Position numbers and translations under genes: made by a program
Notes under the pieces: model-generated
Seen by the model: only the letters and a program-made list of their open reading frames with translations
Database searches by the model: none
What the model was told of the DNA's origin: nothing
Origin: Minwuia sp.
GTDB taxonomy: Bacteria; Pseudomonadota; Alphaproteobacteria; Minwuiales; Minwuiaceae
Direction: 5' to 3'
Length of the DNA stretch: 50,972 nucleotides
Assembly: GCA_029210175.1 (NCBI GenBank)
Contig: JARGPL010000036.1
Coordinates: 1 to 50,972, forward strand
Shown: positions 44,837 through 50,972 of the stretch, one piece after another
Numbering within the stretch: position 1 is the first letter of the stretch
How the letters are laid out: the number at the start of each line of letters is the position of its first letter

Positions 44837-45817
44837 ATGCGAACTGCTTCCCGACGCCTGCTGGTCACCGGCGTGCTGATCGGCTGCATTTTGGGACTCG
44901 CCACCCTTTTGCCCGGTGTCGCCCATGCTGCGGAAAGCAAGGCAGACGCCTATCAGCAGGCGGTTTCCGCCTATCGGGCCGGGGAGCATGAAGCAGCCGT
45001 GGCGATCTGGCAAAAGCTGGCCGATGATGGCCATGTCGCGGCGCAGAACAACCTTGGCATGGCCTATCTCCACGGCAGGGGCGTCAAGGTCGATCGCGAG
45101 ATGGCACACAGCCTGTTCAAGGCCGCAGCCAGCCATGACCGTCCATCCGCCCAGAACAATCTCGCCCTTACCTATCTGAGGGGCTGGGGCGTGGAGAAAG
45201 ATGAGGCCGAGGCATTTCGCTGGTTCATGGCGGCGGCCGAGCAGGGGCACGTCAACGCCCAGAAAAACGTTGGCGTCATGCTGCTCAAGGGTCAGGGCGT
45301 GCCGAAGGATGAAGCGGCCGCGCGGGAGTGGTTCCTGCGTGGCGCGGAACAGGGTGAGCGCCGGTCCTTCTATTACCTCGGCCTGATCCATGCGCGCGGC
45401 ATTGGTGTCGAGCGCGACTGGGCTGTGGCTGTGCCCTATTTCCGCGAAGGCGCGGCACGCGGTGACCCGGGGTCCTGTTTCATGCTCGCCGAGGCATTGG
45501 ACGCGGGCAAGGGCTGCCAGGTTGATGACGACCAGGCGCTGAGCTGGTACCGCCGCGCCGCCGAACGTGGACATCTGCAGGCGCTGATGACCCTGGGCGA
45601 GATGTTCAGGGATGGCAGGCAGGTTACGCAGAACCCGGCCCGCGCCATCATGTGGTTTGAACTGGCGGAAGGCATGGGCCATCCCGGCGCTGCCGCCGCA
45701 CTGGAAAAACTCACGGATCAGGCCAGCAAGAGCCAGATCGCACGAGCCGAAAACCTGCGCGAGAAGTTTCTGGACGGCCTGAAACCAGATGCGCGTGCCC
45801 TATTTGAGGACCTGTAG
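44837..45817 (+). CDS. Exported Sel1-repeat protein
   Basis: A 326-residue protein with signal peptide (about 1-31, MRTASRRLLVTGVLIGCILG and then LPGVAHA) and about seven Sel1 repeats, such as IWQKLADDGHVAAQNNLGMA, LFKAAASHDRPSAQNNLALT, WFMAAAEQGHVNAQKNVGVM, WFLRGAEQGERRSFYYLGLI and WYRRAAERGHLQALMTLGEM. Sel1 repeats form a superhelix for protein binding in the periplasm. Upstream ATGs at 44744, 44819 and 44822 are possible starts; I chose 44837 because it places a classical signal peptide at the front. It runs 2 bases before the ribbon-helix-helix gene. Confidence 0.87.
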   Translation: MRTASRRLLVTGVLIGCILGLATLLPGVAHAAESKADAYQQAVSAYRAGEHEAAVAIWQKLADDGHVAAQNNLGMAYLHGRGVKVDREMAHSLFKAAASHDRPSAQNNLALTYLRGWGVEKDEAEAFRWFMAAAEQGHVNAQKNVGVMLLKGQGVPKDEAAAREWFLRGAEQGERRSFYYLGLIHARGIGVERDWAVAVPYFREGAARGDPGSCFMLAEALDAGKGCQVDDDQALSWYRRAAERGHLQALMTLGEMFRDGRQVTQNPARAIMWFELAEGMGHPGAAAALEKLTDQASKSQIARAENLREKFLDGLKPDARALFEDL

Positions 45818-45819
45818 AC

Positions 45820-46095
45820 ATGAATGATCAGCGGATAAACGTTGTCGGCTTCGGCGCGATTCACAAGCGTTCGGTACGCATTGCCGGGCACCCGACCAGT
45901 ATCTCGCTGGAGGATGTGTTCTGGAGCGCGCTGCGCGAAATCGCGGATGCACGGGGCCAGCGCCTCAGTGTACTGGTGGAGGATATCGACCGCAGCCGTG
46001 ACACGGCCAACCTGTCGAGCGCCATCCGTATCTTTGTCATGCAGACGTTCCGCGATGCCGCCGGTGAACTGGCGACCATGCGCCAGGCCAGCTGA
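45820..46095 (+). CDS. Ribbon-helix-helix domain protein
   Basis: A 91-residue protein of the RHH_4 type. The strand HKRSVRIAGHPTSISLEDVF (about 15-34) and the helices ALREIADARGQRLSVLVEDI and SSAIRIFVMQTF make a ribbon-helix-helix dimer motif. The family binds DNA or acts as a small adaptor in alphaproteobacteria; the target is not known. The ATG follows the Sel1 stop by 2 bases, and GAGG is 12 bases upstream, so the two genes are an operon. Confidence 0.88.
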   Translation: MNDQRINVVGFGAIHKRSVRIAGHPTSISLEDVFWSALREIADARGQRLSVLVEDIDRSRDTANLSSAIRIFVMQTFRDAAGELATMRQAS

Positions 46096-46108
46096 TCAGG
46101 CGTCACGG

Positions 46109-46141
46109 GTCAGGTTCTGGCGCCCGGATCAGGTTCTGGCG
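46109..46141. repeat. Short tandem-spaced direct repeat after the RHH gene
   Basis: GTCAGGTTCTGGCG at 46109-46122 recurs as ATCAGGTTCTGGCG at 46128-46141 (13 of 14 bases identical). It sits between the convergent RHH and era genes. Function unknown. Confidence 0.6.
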
Positions 46142-46150
46142 GCAGGGCAA

Positions 46151-47080
46151 TCAGCCGCGCGGGAAATCAAGTCCCATTTCCCGGTAACGCGCCGGGTCAT
46201 CCAGCCAGCGTTCCCGAACCTTGACGAACAGAAACAGATGCACGGGACGCCCCAGCAGTTCCGATAGTTCCTCACGCGCGCTCTGTCCGATCTGCCGCAT
46301 CGTGCGACCGCCCTTGCCCAGCACGATAGGTTTGTGGCCAGCGCGCGAGACATAGACGATCTGGTCGATGCGGACCGATCCGTCCTTTCGCTCCGTCCAC
46401 TTCTCCGTCTCGACGGTCAGTGAATAGGGCAGTTCCTGGTGCAGACGCAGGAACAGCTTTTCCCGCGTGATCTCGGATGCGAGCAGGCGACTCGGCATTT
46501 CCGATACCTGGTCTTCCGGGTACAGCCAAGGACTTCCGGGCACCGCATCCGCCATGGCCTTGCGCAGATCGGCGACACCGTGGCCCTTCAGCGCCGAGAT
46601 CATGAATATCTGGTCCACACAGGCATACGCATCCAGACGCGCCGCCAGTTCCAGCAGGGCTTCCTTGCGCACCAGGTCAACCTTGTTCAGGGCAACCCAG
46701 ATCGGGCGACCACGCTGTTCAAGGCGTTTCAGGATCCGGTCGGTATCCTCTCCGATGCCGCGTTCCGCGTCGACCAGCAGAACCGTCCGGTCAGCTTCTT
46801 CCTGTCCCGCCCATGCCGCATCGACCATGGCCTTTTCCAGTCGGCGTTTCGGCATGAAGATGCCGGGCGTGTCGACCAGAATGATCTGGCTCCGCCCCTC
46901 CATCAGAATGCCGACAACCCGCGCACGTGTGGTCTGAACCTTGGGGGAGACAATGGACACCTTCTGCCCGACCAACTGGTTCAGCAGGGTGGACTTGCCG
47001 GCATTCGGCGCACCGACCAGAGCCACGAAGCCCGCCCGTGTCGCCATGTCATCGCCCGTAGACTGATCCACCACCGTCAT
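46151..47080 (-). CDS. era: GTPase Era
   Basis: A 309-residue GTPase that helps 16S rRNA processing and 30S assembly. G1 is GAPNAGKSTLLN, G3 is DTPG with FMPKRRLEKAMV following, G4 is NKVD (VALNKVDLVR). The C-terminal KH domain (about 225-309) has DQIVYVSRAGHKPIVLGKGG and RTMRQIGQSAREELSELLGR, typical of Era. The ATG at 47080 overlaps the rnc stop as ATGA; an inner start at 47047 (MATRAGF) is possible. Era is last in the minus-strand pdxJ-acpS-lepB-rnc-era group. Confidence 0.97.
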   Translation of the reverse strand: MTVVDQSTGDDMATRAGFVALVGAPNAGKSTLLNQLVGQKVSIVSPKVQTTRARVVGILMEGRSQIILVDTPGIFMPKRRLEKAMVDAAWAGQEEADRTVLLVDAERGIGEDTDRILKRLEQRGRPIWVALNKVDLVRKEALLELAARLDAYACVDQIFMISALKGHGVADLRKAMADAVPGSPWLYPEDQVSEMPSRLLASEITREKLFLRLHQELPYSLTVETEKWTERKDGSVRIDQIVYVSRAGHKPIVLGKGGRTMRQIGQSAREELSELLGRPVHLFLFVKVRERWLDDPARYREMGLDFPRG

Positions 47081-47769
47081 GATCCCTGTATCTGTTGCAA
47101 CAGCAACCGCGCGGCATTGCGCTCGGCTTCCTTCTTCGATGGTCCCTTGGCAGTCGCGGTACCAAGAACACATACCGCCTCGATCGTGAATATCGGCGCA
47201 TGGTCAGGCCCGTCCGTCGCGATCACCGTATAGACCGGTGGCTCGGCACCCTGCGCGTGCGCCAGTTCCTGCACGGCTGTCTTCGGATCCCGCGGTGCCT
47301 GCTTCAGCCCGGCAACCCGATCATGCCAGAGGTTGCGCACAAAGCCCCGCGCGCATTCCAGCCCGCCTTCCAGATACAGCGCTGCGATGACCGCCTCGCA
47401 GGCATCCGCCAGGATGGCGGGCTTGGTCGCACCGCCGGTTCCACGTTCCGAATCCGCCATGATGAGGCACCGGTCGAGGCCAATTTCCAGCGCCACCTCC
47501 GCCAGGGTTTCCCGCCGCACGAGTTCGTTGTAGCGGCTGGCGATCCGCCCCACATCAGCCTTCGCATAGGTCTCGAAGAGCCATTCGGAAATCAACAGGC
47601 CCAGCACGCGGTCCCCGACGAACTCCAGCCGTTCGTAATCGCCCCGGCCCTTCCGGCCCCTGGTCAGCGCAGAGGGATGGGTCAGAGCGAGATTGAGGAG
47701 GGCAATGTCGCGGAACTCATGACCGAGAAGCCCCTGCAGGGTCGTCAGTTCGGTTCGCGTTTCACTCAC
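47077..47769 (-). CDS. rnc: Ribonuclease III
   Basis: A 230-residue double-strand-specific endoribonuclease for rRNA and mRNA. YERLEFVGDRVLGLLISEWL (about 40-59) holds the signature with catalytic residues, DACEAVIAALYLEGG the second acid cluster, and KTAVQELAHAQGAEPPVYTV with the end AKGPSKKEAERNAARLLLQQ the dsRNA-binding domain. I chose the GTG at 47769 (VSETRTELTTLQGLLGHEF), 4 bases after the lepB stop and with GGAATGAAG upstream; the open frame beyond lies inside lepB. Confidence 0.96.
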   Translation of the reverse strand: MSETRTELTTLQGLLGHEFRDIALLNLALTHPSALTRGRKGRGDYERLEFVGDRVLGLLISEWLFETYAKADVGRIASRYNELVRRETLAEVALEIGLDRCLIMADSERGTGGATKPAILADACEAVIAALYLEGGLECARGFVRNLWHDRVAGLKQAPRDPKTAVQELAHAQGAEPPVYTVIATDGPDHAPIFTIEAVCVLGTATAKGPSKKEAERNAARLLLQQIQGS

Positions 47770-47773
47770 CGCT

Positions 47774-48523
47774 TCATTCCAGCAGATCACCCAGCCGGTC
47801 ATAGCGAATGTTGCCAACCAGCTTCCACACCTCATACCAGCTGAAATCGGTATCGATGCTGAAGAACAGCACATCTGCACGACCCACCAGGTTCTGGATC
47901 GGCACGAAGCCGACACCACCACGGCTGACCGGAATCCGGCTGTCGCTGGAATTGTCGCGGTTGTCACCCATCATGAACAGGTGCCCCGGCGGCACGGTAT
48001 AGACCTGCGTGTCGTCGTCGCGTCCACGTGGTGTCAGATCGATGGTCCTGTATGTCCGCCCGTTGGGCAGGGTTTCCTCGAACTGGGAGACGAAGCTCGT
48101 CCGCCCCCGCTCATCATGATAGGCGAAATCCTCGACACGCTTGCGGATCACGGGCGTGTCGTTGATGTGCAGAACGCCCTGCCGCATCTGGATGCGGTCG
48201 CCGGGCAGGCCCACCAGACGCTTGATGAAGTCGGTGTCGTTGTCGCGCGGAGTCTTGAAGACGATGATGTCGCCACGCTCCGGATCACTGCTCAGGATTC
48301 GACCCGAAAACAGGTCCGGGCTGAACGGCAGGGAATGCTTGCTGTAGCCATAGCTGAATTTGGATACGAACAGGAAATCACCAACCAGCAGGGTCGGCAC
48401 CATGCTGCGGGATGGAATATTGAACGGCTCGAAAGCCACCGTGCGAATGACAAGTGCGATCAGAACCGCATAGACAACGGTCTTGATCGTCTCACCAATG
48501 CCGCCTTTGGATTTCGACGCCAT
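47774..48523 (-). CDS. lepB: Signal peptidase I
   Basis: A 249-residue inner-membrane peptidase that removes signal peptides. One N-terminal helix (about 11-28, TVVYAVLIALVIRTVAF) is followed by the catalytic serine in NIPSRSMVPTLLVGDFLFVS (Ser39-type) and the catalytic lysine in GDIIVFKTPRDNDTDFIKRL. MGDNRDNSSDSR (about 190-201) is the family's third box. One membrane helix and length of about 250 fit the alphaproteobacterial form. It sits between acpS and rnc. Confidence 0.96.
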   Translation of the reverse strand: MASKSKGGIGETIKTVVYAVLIALVIRTVAFEPFNIPSRSMVPTLLVGDFLFVSKFSYGYSKHSLPFSPDLFSGRILSSDPERGDIIVFKTPRDNDTDFIKRLVGLPGDRIQMRQGVLHINDTPVIRKRVEDFAYHDERGRTSFVSQFEETLPNGRTYRTIDLTPRGRDDDTQVYTVPPGHLFMMGDNRDNSSDSRIPVSRGGVGFVPIQNLVGRADVLFFSIDTDFSWYEVWKLVGNIRYDRLGDLLE

Positions 48524-48631
48524 TCCATCTCTTTCGTCAGTCGAGGGAGCCGATTCACTGGCCGGGCCGGAAAGGCCCGTTAAACGGGATATTGTGCAGC
48601 GGCGAGATAGACCCCAAAGACCCTGCCGCTG

Positions 48632-49030
48632 TCAACCGATCCGGGCCTCCAGGATCACCTCCGCCAGTGCATAGGGGGCCTCATCCGTCATCGACAGGTG
48701 CGCCACCACATGGTGGCCCGCCGGGGCCAGCCCCTGCATCGTGCGCGCAGCCGCCCCTGAAAGGCGGAGCGACGGCTTGCCATTCGGGGCAGAGACCACT
48801 TCGATCTCCGTCAGGAATGCATGTTCGCCGATGCCTGTCCCGATCGCCTTGGCAAAGGCTTCCTTGGCGGCATAGCGCCGGGCATAAGGCGGTGCGGGGT
48901 CCGCACGACCAGCCATCGCGGCCTGCTCCCCGGCGGAGAAACAGCGATTCAGAAACCGCTGACCAAAACGGTCGATGGATTTCGCGATCCGCCGTGTATC
49001 ACACAGGTCAATACCCAGTCCGACAATCAT
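48632..49030 (-). CDS. acpS: Holo-[acyl-carrier-protein] synthase
   Basis: A 132-residue enzyme that moves 4'-phosphopantetheine from CoA to acyl carrier protein. MIVGLGIDLCDTRRI (with Asp8) and RRYAAKEAFAKAIGTGI (with the metal Glu) are the two AcpS motifs. The start is the ATG at 49030. The frame runs on upstream to 49081, overlapping pdxJ, but family proteins begin MIVGLGID. It is 19 bases after pdxJ and 108 before lepB. Confidence 0.96.
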   Translation of the reverse strand: MIVGLGIDLCDTRRIAKSIDRFGQRFLNRCFSAGEQAAMAGRADPAPPYARRYAAKEAFAKAIGTGIGEHAFLTEIEVVSAPNGKPSLRLSGAAARTMQGLAPAGHHVVAHLSMTDEAPYALAEVILEARIG

Positions 49031-49049
49031 CTGATGCGGCAGTCCCTGT

Positions 49050-49805
49050 TCAGGCCGACGCGCGACCAAGCGCTTCGGCACGTGCGGCGTCGATCAGACC
49101 CCGCATTCTGGTGATGGCAGATGTCAGGCCGGAAAAGATCGCCTCTCCGATCAGGAAATGCCCGATGTTCAGTTCGACAATCTCCGGAATGGCGGCGACC
49201 GGCCCCACCGTTTCGAACGTCAGCCCATGCCCCGCATGAACTTCCAGCCCCATGGAAGCACCCTGTGCGGCAGCTTCCTGAATGCGGCGAAGGTGTTCGG
49301 CACGCTCCGCGCCCTCCGTGTCGCAATAGGCCCCGACATGCAGTTCCACGACGGGGGCACCCAGTGCCTTGGCCACATGCAGCTGCACCGGCGACGGTTC
49401 GATGAACAGCGACACGCGGATACCGGCATCGGACAGCTGCGTCACCAGCGGCGCAAGCTGCCGGTGCTTGGCGGCGACATCCAGCCCGCCTTCCGTGGTC
49501 CGTTCCTCGCGCTTTTCGGGCACGATGCAGGCGGCATGCGGCTTGTGGCGCAAGGCAATGGCCAGCATTTCCTCGGTCGCCGCCATCTCCAGGTTCAGCG
49601 GCAGATCGATTTCAGCCGCCAGCCGGTCGATGTCCCTGTCGGAGATATGTCGGCGGTCCTCGCGCAGGTGCGCCGTGATCCCGTCCGCACCGGCTTCAGC
49701 GGCCTGTCTTGCCGCACGCACAGGGTCCGGATGGCCACCGCCGCGCGCATTGCGGATGGTCGCCACGTGGTCGATGTTCACCCCCAGCCGTACACGGTTC
49801 ATCAT
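49050..49805 (-). CDS. pdxJ: Pyridoxine 5'-phosphate synthase
   Basis: A 251-residue TIM-barrel enzyme that closes the pyridoxine ring from 1-deoxyxylulose 5-phosphate and 3-amino-1-hydroxyacetone phosphate. [20 protein letters not shown] is the PdxJ start, followed by [16 protein letters not shown] (about 38-53, active His) and [20 protein letters not shown] (about 89-108). The end [20 protein letters not shown] is conserved. Start at ATG 49805 with GGAGAG upstream; the next ATG is the third codon on. It leads the pdxJ-acpS-lepB-rnc-era group. Confidence 0.97.
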   Translation of the reverse strand: MMNRVRLGVNIDHVATIRNARGGGHPDPVRAARQAAEAGADGITAHLREDRRHISDRDIDRLAAEIDLPLNLEMAATEEMLAIALRHKPHAACIVPEKREERTTEGGLDVAAKHRQLAPLVTQLSDAGIRVSLFIEPSPVQLHVAKALGAPVVELHVGAYCDTEGAERAEHLRRIQEAAAQGASMGLEVHAGHGLTFETVGPVAAIPEIVELNIGHFLIGEAIFSGLTSAITRMRGLIDAARAEALGRASA

Positions 49806-49900
49806 CACCGCTCTCCTGCTCGTTTGTCCTTGCCGCGCCAAGCCAATTCAGTGCGACCGCCACTGTAGGACAGTCTGCACGGAAACGGAATCCACTGCTG

Positions 49901-50764
49901 TCATCCTGAAACCGTGCTGGCCAGATCATCCAGCCAGTCGGCGGCATCACGGGCATCGACCTCCGCCTCCCGCACCAGACTGTCGAATTGATCCGTCAGC
50001 ATTCGCACCCGGTCGCGGGACCGGAACGCCAGATAGAAACGCCCGATATAGACCACGCCCACCAGTGGCCCGAAGACCGAAATCGGGGCGGAGAATACCC
50101 GTCGGGAATCGAAGAAGAACAGCCGCAGCGACGGAAAGAAATCGCGGGCGGCTGTCGCCATCACCAACAGCTGGTCCCGCCGGACATCGGCCGCCAGGCC
50201 ACGGTAGTACCCCTGCCCTGAGGCGAAGGCATGCAACTCACCCAGCGATACCGCAACTTCGAAGTCCGACTGGTTCTGGCGCATCAGCGCCAGCCGGTCC
50301 TGCATCGCGCCAATTGCCTGTTCCGCAGTCTTGCCAAGCGCGCGCTCATACTCCCAGCGCAAGGTGCCTTCGGTCTTCAGCATGTCCGGCAAGGTCGCAG
50401 GCACGTGGCGGATCTTGTAGCCAGCGGCTTCGCGGTGCCAGTCCAGCAACTCGTCATCCCAGGATGCACGCGCCGCCTGCGTCACCGACACGGCAGCGGC
50501 GATCACGTCACCTGGCCGCTCCGGCCTGTCCGTCAGCCCGAGCAGCCAGTCGGCACTGACCCCCAGCACCTGCGCGCAGCAGGCAGCCAGGTGCGCATTG
50601 GGCAGCCGGGCCGCGTCATCGGCCAGCAATTGCGCCACTGTGGAGCGGTCCGCACCGGTCCGTCGGGCCAGCGCACTGCGGTTCACATCAGCACGCCGCA
50701 TGGCCTGCGCCAGCCGATCACGAAAAACCTCGGATCGCTCCCGTTTGTCGAATAAATCCCTCAT
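49901..50764 (-). CDS. XRE-like HTH transcriptional regulator with sensor domain
   Basis: A 287-residue DNA-binding protein. The helix-turn-helix lies at about 12-65 (RLAQAMRRADVNRSALARRT, GADRSTVAQLLADD then LGVSADWLLGL). The C-terminal two thirds (about 80-287) form a globular domain that looks like a receptor or ligand domain, with no family I can name; it includes FFPSLRLFFFDSRRVFSAPI, which might pack as a beta sheet. Its promoter region holds a 10-base palindrome at 50794-50803. The upstream IS element may affect its expression. Confidence 0.8.
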   Translation of the reverse strand: MRDLFDKRERSEVFRDRLAQAMRRADVNRSALARRTGADRSTVAQLLADDAARLPNAHLAACCAQVLGVSADWLLGLTDRPERPGDVIAAAVSVTQAARASWDDELLDWHREAAGYKIRHVPATLPDMLKTEGTLRWEYERALGKTAEQAIGAMQDRLALMRQNQSDFEVAVSLGELHAFASGQGYYRGLAADVRRDQLLVMATAARDFFPSLRLFFFDSRRVFSAPISVFGPLVGVVYIGRFYLAFRSRDRVRMLTDQFDSLVREAEVDARDAADWLDDLASTVSG

Positions 50765-50765
50765 C

Positions 50766-50803
50766 CAATTGTTTTATCTTCATATCGGCTTTTTTCAATT
50801 GAA
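50766..50803. promoter_or_regulatory. AT-rich palindromes before the HTH regulator gene
   Basis: CAATTG at 50766-50771 and the perfect 10-base palindrome TTCAATTGAA at 50794-50803 sit directly upstream of the HTH regulator gene. This AT-rich patch stands out in a GC-rich window and could be an autoregulatory operator or promoter. It is only a pattern. Confidence 0.35.
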
Positions 50804-50839
50804 TTCACATAATTCCCGTCGTCTCTCATGGGCCCTAGG

Positions 50840-50972
50840 TCATGAACTCATAAAAGGGATTCCCAAATTGACTTGTGGGTGATTCATTCTCTGAAAGGAG
50901 GACGAATCATGAACCGTCGCCGCTACGAGATCACGGACTTCGAATGGTCTGTCATTCAGCCTCTTCTGCCGA
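50840..50972 (+). mobile_element. Left end of an IS5-type insertion sequence (partial)
   Basis: The transposase start at 50909 and the sequence before it mark the left end of an IS that runs off the window. GGGATTCCC at 50856-50864, then AAATTGACTTGTGGGTGATT, may be within the terminal inverted repeat. The exact boundary is uncertain because the right end and target duplication are not visible; the element probably begins between 50835 and 50857. Confidence 0.6.
50909..50972 (+). CDS. IS5-family transposase, N-terminal fragment
   Basis: The first 21 codons of a transposase: MNRRRYEITDFEWSVIQPLL then P. The pattern xxYxLTDxEWxxIxPLLP is the standard opening of IS5-family DDE transposases (DUF4096 region). 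AGGAGG lies 7 bases upstream of the ATG. The reading frame is open to the right edge, so the full protein cannot be seen; the catalytic DDE residues lie outside the window. Confidence 0.85.
   Translation, partial: MNRRRYEITDFEWSVIQPLLP

Noticed and set aside
47077-47967. Extended ribonuclease III of 296 residues
   Set aside because: The extra N-terminus lies inside lepB in another frame and has no RNase III match; the GTG at 47769 fits.

Overview
The window is a stretch of GC-rich chromosome from an alphaproteobacterium, probably of the Rhodospirillales type; I cannot name a species. Several markers point to this class: a TrcR/DUF1013 cell-cycle regulator, a PopZ/DUF2497 polar organiser, DUF1192 and DUF1194 proteins, the tiny aa3-oxidase subunit IV, a proton-translocating transhydrogenase split into three subunits (PntAa-PntAb-PntB), and a pdxJ-acpS-lepB-rnc-era block. 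Gene density is high, and ATGA, TTGA and TGATG overlaps are common. Most of the window is housekeeping chromosome. The only clear mobile DNA is the start of an IS5-type transposase at the right edge.

Layout. 0.3-2.9 kb (minus): a TAXI-type solute-binding protein followed by an M17 aminopeptidase. 3.0-3.7 kb: a broken acyl-CoA carboxylase carboxyltransferase gene with a large internal deletion and a frame break. 3.8-8.6 kb (plus): a tight operon for trehalose and glucose metabolism, otsB, a GH15 glucoamylase/trehalase-like hydrolase, otsA and a glucokinase. 8.6-10.5 kb (minus): trcR and a quinone oxidoreductase. 10.6-16.5 kb (plus): a DUF1192 protein, a structured leader with an intrinsic terminator in front of metY, then an alpha/beta hydrolase, an MFS carrier, an acyl-CoA dehydrogenase and plsY. 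16.6-23.6 kb (minus): SMP-30 protein, NrtS-like protein, DnaJ-family chaperone, Sel1 protein, PhzF protein, PopZ, and a coupled pcm-rhodanese-tolC unit.

23.7-26.4 kb (plus): tRNA-Cys, an MFS carrier, a DUF1194 protein and a VOC protein. 26.4-32.5 kb (minus): pntB-pntAb-pntAa, a 43-residue oxidase subunit IV, a CHASE2 adenylate cyclase and a small exported protein. 32.7-36.5 kb (plus): nadK coupled to a protein with gamma-glutamylcyclotransferase-like motifs, rplM-rpsI, and a TauD-family dioxygenase. 36.5-42.2 kb: a PAS protein (minus), then PadR regulator, RND adaptor and RND pump (plus). 42.2-44.7 kb (minus): fmt, def and a pirin. 44.8-46.1 kb (plus): a Sel1 protein and a ribbon-helix-helix protein. 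46.2-50.8 kb (minus): era, rnc, lepB, acpS, pdxJ and an HTH regulator. The IS start ends the window.

How genes work together. OtsA and OtsB make trehalose; the GH15 enzyme and glucokinase in the same operon could turn it back into glucose 6-phosphate, so the operon may encode a self-contained trehalose cycle. The RND operon has no outer-membrane channel of its own, and the TolC protein at 21-22 kb could serve it. The points most worth a second look are the trehalose/GH15/glucokinase operon, the metY leader, the homogenised PE repeat in popZ, the truncated carboxyltransferase, the nadK-coupled protein, and the long inverted repeats before trcR and def. I saw no clear defence system, CRISPR array, prophage or biosynthetic cluster.
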